The translations under genes were made by a program, and so were the position numbers. From Bradyrhizobium tropiciagri (lineage in GTDB: Bacteria > Pseudomonadota > Alphaproteobacteria > Rhizobiales > Xanthobacteraceae), in the NCBI RefSeq assembly GCF_001189845.1, contig NZ_LFLZ01000075.1, positions 1 through 42,939 of the forward strand: a DNA stretch of 42,939 bases, written 5' to 3'. The notes beneath the pieces are model-generated. The model saw nothing but the letters and a program-made list of their open reading frames with translations, was not told the DNA's origin and searched no databases. Below, piece after piece: positions 40,292-42,939 of the stretch. Numbering within the stretch: position 1 is the stretch's first letter; each line of letters begins with the position of its first letter.

Positions 40292-40351
40292 GTCACACAG
40301 CTTCCTTCATGTGCATGAAAACCGCTTGCATTGGCCGCGGTTTCGTGACCA

Positions 40352-40370
40352 CAATTTCATATTGGTGAAA
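40352..40370. promoter_or_regulatory. Possible operator upstream of ABC transporter
   Basis: Two overlapping inverted repeats in one short AT-rich spot: CAAT-TTCAT-ATTG (40352-40364) and TTTCA-N6-TGAAA (40355-40370). It lies between the divergent cupin regulator and the binding-protein gene, 85 bp before the latter. Confidence 0.4.
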
Positions 40371-40454
40371 ACAGGCCGGAACGGCGTCGCCCGCAACCAA
40401 AAGCGCTGATACAGCGGGCGAGGCGGCACCGGCGCCAGTTTGGGAGGTGGTGCG

Positions 40455-41221
40455 ATGTCCTTTCAGCGTCTTGTTCAGGCCGCGGTTGCGGCGCTTGCCC
40501 TTGCCGTGAGCGCGCCGTCGCAGGCGCAGCAGGTGCTCAAGGTCGGCTCGACGCCGACCGGCATCCCCTTCACCTTCCTCGACACCAAGACCAATTCGAT
40601 CCAGGGCATCATGGTCGATCTCGCCACCGAGATCGGCAAGGACGCCGGCTTCACCGTGCAGATCGAGCCGATGCAGTTCTCGGCGCTGATCCCCTCGCTG
40701 ACCGCGAACAAGATCGACATCATTGCCGCCGCGATGTTCGCCACCGCTGCGCGCAAGGAGGTGATCGACTTCTCCGAGCCGGTCTACACCTATGGCGAGG
40801 GGCTCGTGGTGCCGAAGTCCGACACCAAGGCCTATGCCTCGCAGGAGGATCTGAAGGGCACGGTGGTCGGCGCCCAGGTCGGGACAGCCTTTGTCGATGC
40901 GCTGAAGAAGACCGGGCTGTTCAGCGAGGTCAAGGTCTACGACACCATTCCCGATATCCTGCGCGACGTGAATGCCGGCCGCCTCAAGGCCGCTTCGCCG
41001 ACTATCCGATCCTCGCCTACAATCTGCAGCAGGGCAATTTCGCCGACGTGCGGCTGGTCGACGGCTACAAGCCCGTCACCGTCGGCACGGTCGCGATCGG
41101 CGTCCGCAAGAGCGACACCGAACTGCTCGCCAAGATCAACGCCTCGCTGGCGAAGCTGAAGGCGAACGGCACGATCGCGAAGATCCTGGAGAAATGGGGC
41201 CAGAAGGCCAGCGGGTCGTGA
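40455..41221 (+). pseudogene. Polar amino-acid ABC transporter substrate-binding protein, interrupted by a frameshift
   Basis: A periplasmic SBP_bac_3 protein of about 255 residues when restored. Signal peptide MSFQRLVQAAVAALALAVSA with cleavage at SQAQ-QVL. Then KVGSTPTGIPFTFLDTKTNSIQGIMVDLATEIGKDAG, RKEVIDFSEPVY and DTIPDILRDVNAGRLKA in one frame. The continuation FADYPILAYNLQQGNFADVRLVDGYKPVTVGTVAIGVRK lies one base out of phase. The break is at about 40989-40995 (GGCCGCTTCG); one extra G would restore LKAGFADYP. Start ATG 40455 behind GGGAGG. First gene of the transporter; permease and ATPase are intact. Confidence 0.85.
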
Positions 41222-41242
41222 GGGCTCGCGCGCCGAGCTGAC

Positions 41243-41347
41243 CCGTCACCCTGAGGAGCGCGTAGCGCGTCTCGAAGGGGCGACGGCCACCAGCCGGGCC
41301 GTACATCCTTCGAGACGCGGCGAAGACGCCGCTCCTCAGGATAACGG
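41243..41347. repeat. Dispersed palindromic repeat, family B, copy 2
   Basis: Outer arms CCGTCACCCTGAGGAGCG / CGCTCCTCAGGATAACGG with inner CGACGGCCACCAGCCGGGCCG. It matches 2814-2915. It sits inside the transporter operon, between the binding-protein and permease genes, where it could lower or stabilise parts of the transcript. Confidence 0.85.
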
Positions 41348-41388
41348 AGATAAAATTCGAAGGTGACGGGACCGGATACGCCTAGCCG

Positions 41389-42042
41389 ATGCAAAAATTC
41401 TTCCATGACGCCGTCGAGTTCGTGCCGATCCTGCTGCAGGGTGTCTGGCTGACCATCGTCGTCACCGTCGGCTCGCTGTTGCTTTCGACCGCGCTCGGGC
41501 TGGTATGGGCCTTGATGCGGGTGTCCGGCATCCGCATCCTCGTTTGGCTCAGCGCGGCGCTGATCAATGTGATCCGCGGCATCCCGATCATCGTGCTGCT
41601 GTTCTACATCTATTTCGTGATGCCCGATTTCGGCATCGCACTCTCAGCGCTGCAGGCCGCGATCATCGGGCTCGGCATCGCGTACTCGGCCTATCAGGCG
41701 GAAAATTTCCGCGCCGGCATCGAGGCGATCGACAAGGGGCAGATCGAGGCGGCGCAGACCATCGGCATGGGCTGGTGGCTCACCATGCGCCGCGTGGTGC
41801 TGCCGCAGGCGGTCAGGATCATCCTGCCGCCCTACGGCAACATCATGATCATGATGCTGAAGGATTCCTCGCAGGCCTCCACCATCACGGTCGCCGAGCT
41901 GGCGCTGCAGGGCAAGCTGATCGCGTCCTCGACCTTCAAGAACACCAGCGTGTTCACCCTGGTGGCGCTGATGTACCTCACCATGAGCATTCCGCTCATC
42001 CTGCTGGTTCGGCACTTCGAGAACAAGGCGAACCGCAAATGA
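41389..42042 (+). CDS. Polar amino-acid ABC transporter permease (HisM/GlnP type)
   Basis: A 217-residue inner-membrane permease with about five helices and the HEQRO N-terminal pattern (LLQGVWLTIVVTVGSLLLSTALGL). The EAA loop is EAAQTIGMGWWLTMRRVVLPQAVRIILPPYGN, which contacts the ATPase. SSQASTITVAELALQG is typical of amino-acid systems. It lies 167 bp after the binding-protein gene, separated by a repeat. Its stop overlaps the ATPase ATG (ATGA). It probably works as a homodimer, since only one permease gene is present. Confidence 0.92.
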   Translation: MQKFFHDAVEFVPILLQGVWLTIVVTVGSLLLSTALGLVWALMRVSGIRILVWLSAALINVIRGIPIIVLLFYIYFVMPDFGIALSALQAAIIGLGIAYSAYQAENFRAGIEAIDKGQIEAAQTIGMGWWLTMRRVVLPQAVRIILPPYGNIMIMMLKDSSQASTITVAELALQGKLIASSTFKNTSVFTLVALMYLTMSIPLILLVRHFENKANRK

Positions 42043-42770
42043 TCGAGCTTCGCGACGTCCACAAGAGCTTTGGCAAGGTCGAGGTGCTGAAGGGCATCAC
42101 CGCCTCCGTCGCCAAGAGCGAGGTGGTCTGCATCATCGGTCCCTCAGGTTCCGGCAAGTCGACCATCCTGCGCTGCATCAACGGGCTCGAGAGCTACGAT
42201 CGCGGCGAGATCAGCGTCGAGGGCGCGCGCGTCGATCAGGGCGACCGCTCGATCGTGTCGATCCGTACCCAGGTCTCGATGGTGTTCCAGCGCTTCAACT
42301 TGTTTCCGCATCGCACCGCGCTCGAGAACGTCATCGAGGGCCCGCTTTATGTGAAGAAGGAGCCGCGCGAGCAGGCCGTCGCGCGCGGCCGCGCGCTGCT
42401 CGCGCAGGTCGGCCTCGCCGACAAGGCCGAGGTGCATCCGCCAAAACTCTCCGGCGGCCAACAGCAGCGTGTCGCGATCGCGCGGGCGCTGGCGATGCAG
42501 CCGAAGGCGATCCTGTTCGACGAGCCGACCTCGGCGCTCGATCCCGAACTGGTCGGCGAGGTGCTCTCGGTGATGCGCAAGCTCGCCGATGACGGCATGA
42601 CCATGGTGGTCGTCACCCACGAGATGGGCTTTGCCCGCGACGTCGCCGATCGCGTGCTGTTTATCGACGGCGGCGTCATCGTCGAGCAGGGCGCCGCCAA
42701 ATCCGTCCTCAACCAACCGCAGCACCCGCGCACCCAGGATTTCCTGCGCCGCGTGCTGCATCCGCTGTGA
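42039..42770 (+). CDS. Polar amino-acid ABC transporter ATP-binding protein (GlnQ/HisP type)
   Basis: A 243-residue ABC ATPase: Walker A GPSGSGKS (34-41), Q-loop MVFQRFNLFPHRT (81-93), signature LSGGQQQR (137-144), Walker B ILFDEPTSALD (158-168) and switch H194 (VVTHEMGFA). These are typical of glutamine/histidine-class importers. ATG at 42039 overlaps the permease stop. It energises uptake by the complex; specificity depends on the binding protein, whose gene is frameshifted in this sequence. Last gene in the window. Confidence 0.95.
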   Translation: MIELRDVHKSFGKVEVLKGITASVAKSEVVCIIGPSGSGKSTILRCINGLESYDRGEISVEGARVDQGDRSIVSIRTQVSMVFQRFNLFPHRTALENVIEGPLYVKKEPREQAVARGRALLAQVGLADKAEVHPPKLSGGQQQRVAIARALAMQPKAILFDEPTSALDPELVGEVLSVMRKLADDGMTMVVVTHEMGFARDVADRVLFIDGGVIVEQGAAKSVLNQPQHPRTQDFLRRVLHPL

Positions 42771-42814
42771 TGGCTGATGGTTGACTTGAATCGAGACGTT
42801 GCCATGCCAACGGT

Positions 42815-42939
42815 CCACCTCTCCCCTTGTGGGAGAGGTCGGATCGCATCGTCAGATGCGATGCGGGTGAGGGGTGACGCTCTCTCGTGGGACCTGAACC
42901 CTCACCCGGCGCTTCGCGCCGACCTCTCCCGATGGGAGA
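42815..42939. repeat. Palindromic repeat, family E, reaching the window edge
   Basis: A C/T-rich inverted repeat: CCTCTCCC / GGGAGAGG stem at 42818-42838, GGATCGCATCG / GATGCGATGC next to it, and a right part with CCCTCACCCGG...CCGACCTCTCCC. It follows the transporter operon and may be cut off by the end of the window. It resembles the family D element in its CTCCCC-rich style but is not the same. Confidence 0.7.

Overview
The window looks like chromosome from an alphaproteobacterium of the Bradyrhizobium/Nitrobacteraceae type. The evidence is high GC, a full-length CtrA with CcrM-type GANTC sites upstream, a rhizobial porin, an FnrN/AadR-type oxygen sensor, and several families of dispersed palindromic repeats like those I know from Bradyrhizobium intergenic DNA. 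No rRNA, tRNA, CRISPR array, integrase or insertion sequence is visible, so this reads as ordinary chromosome with a modular gene layout.

Layout: (1) 1-2773, the end of a chemotaxis operon (cheW end, cheY, cheB, cheR). (2) 2949-5292, minus strand, an operon like E. coli yjfLMC (DUF350 membrane protein, YgiB/YjfM-like Ser-rich protein, an extra tiny gene, glutathionylspermidine-synthase-like ATP-grasp ligase). (3) 5612-8675, a small protein, a secreted mono-haem CxxCH protein and an S53 sedolisin peptidase in a row. (4) 8738-16485, ctrA, fliI-fliJ, an ECF sigma/anti-sigma pair, a small membrane protein and flhA. fliI and flhA both have near-consensus CtrA boxes upstream. (5) 16792-20092, small unknown proteins, an MFS carrier and a MarR regulator. 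(6) 20407-21964, a porin broken by a frameshift, followed by a possible sRNA. (7) 22795-27594, an alpha/beta-hydrolase-fold protein without the usual Ser nucleophile, a DUF4864 protein, an Fnr-like regulator with its own binding boxes, a 33-residue membrane microprotein, and an LprI-domain protein. (8) 27647-31044, a cupin regulator divergent from an omega-amino-acid:pyruvate transaminase and D-amino-acid dehydrogenase. (9) 31073-39281, an RND pump permease, a TetR regulator with a clear operator, and a PaoABC-type molybdenum aldehyde oxidoreductase. (10) 39614-42770, a cupin regulator divergent from a polar amino-acid ABC transporter.

The best leads are: an Fnr-type regulator whose own upstream box differs by one base from a box ahead of a 33-codon membrane microprotein; an alpha/beta-hydrolase-like protein whose nucleophile elbow reads ADACN; a sedolisin that has lost both calcium-binding Asp residues and sits behind a cytochrome-like gene; and an added GGFG-motif mini-gene in the yjfLMC-like operon. 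Three otherwise intact genes (porin, paoC, ABC binding protein) each contain one small indel in GC-rich sequence. This may be sequence error rather than biology and should be settled before the genes are called dead. I see no clear, wholly new system; the Fnr/microprotein unit and the cytochrome-sedolisin cluster are the closest candidates.
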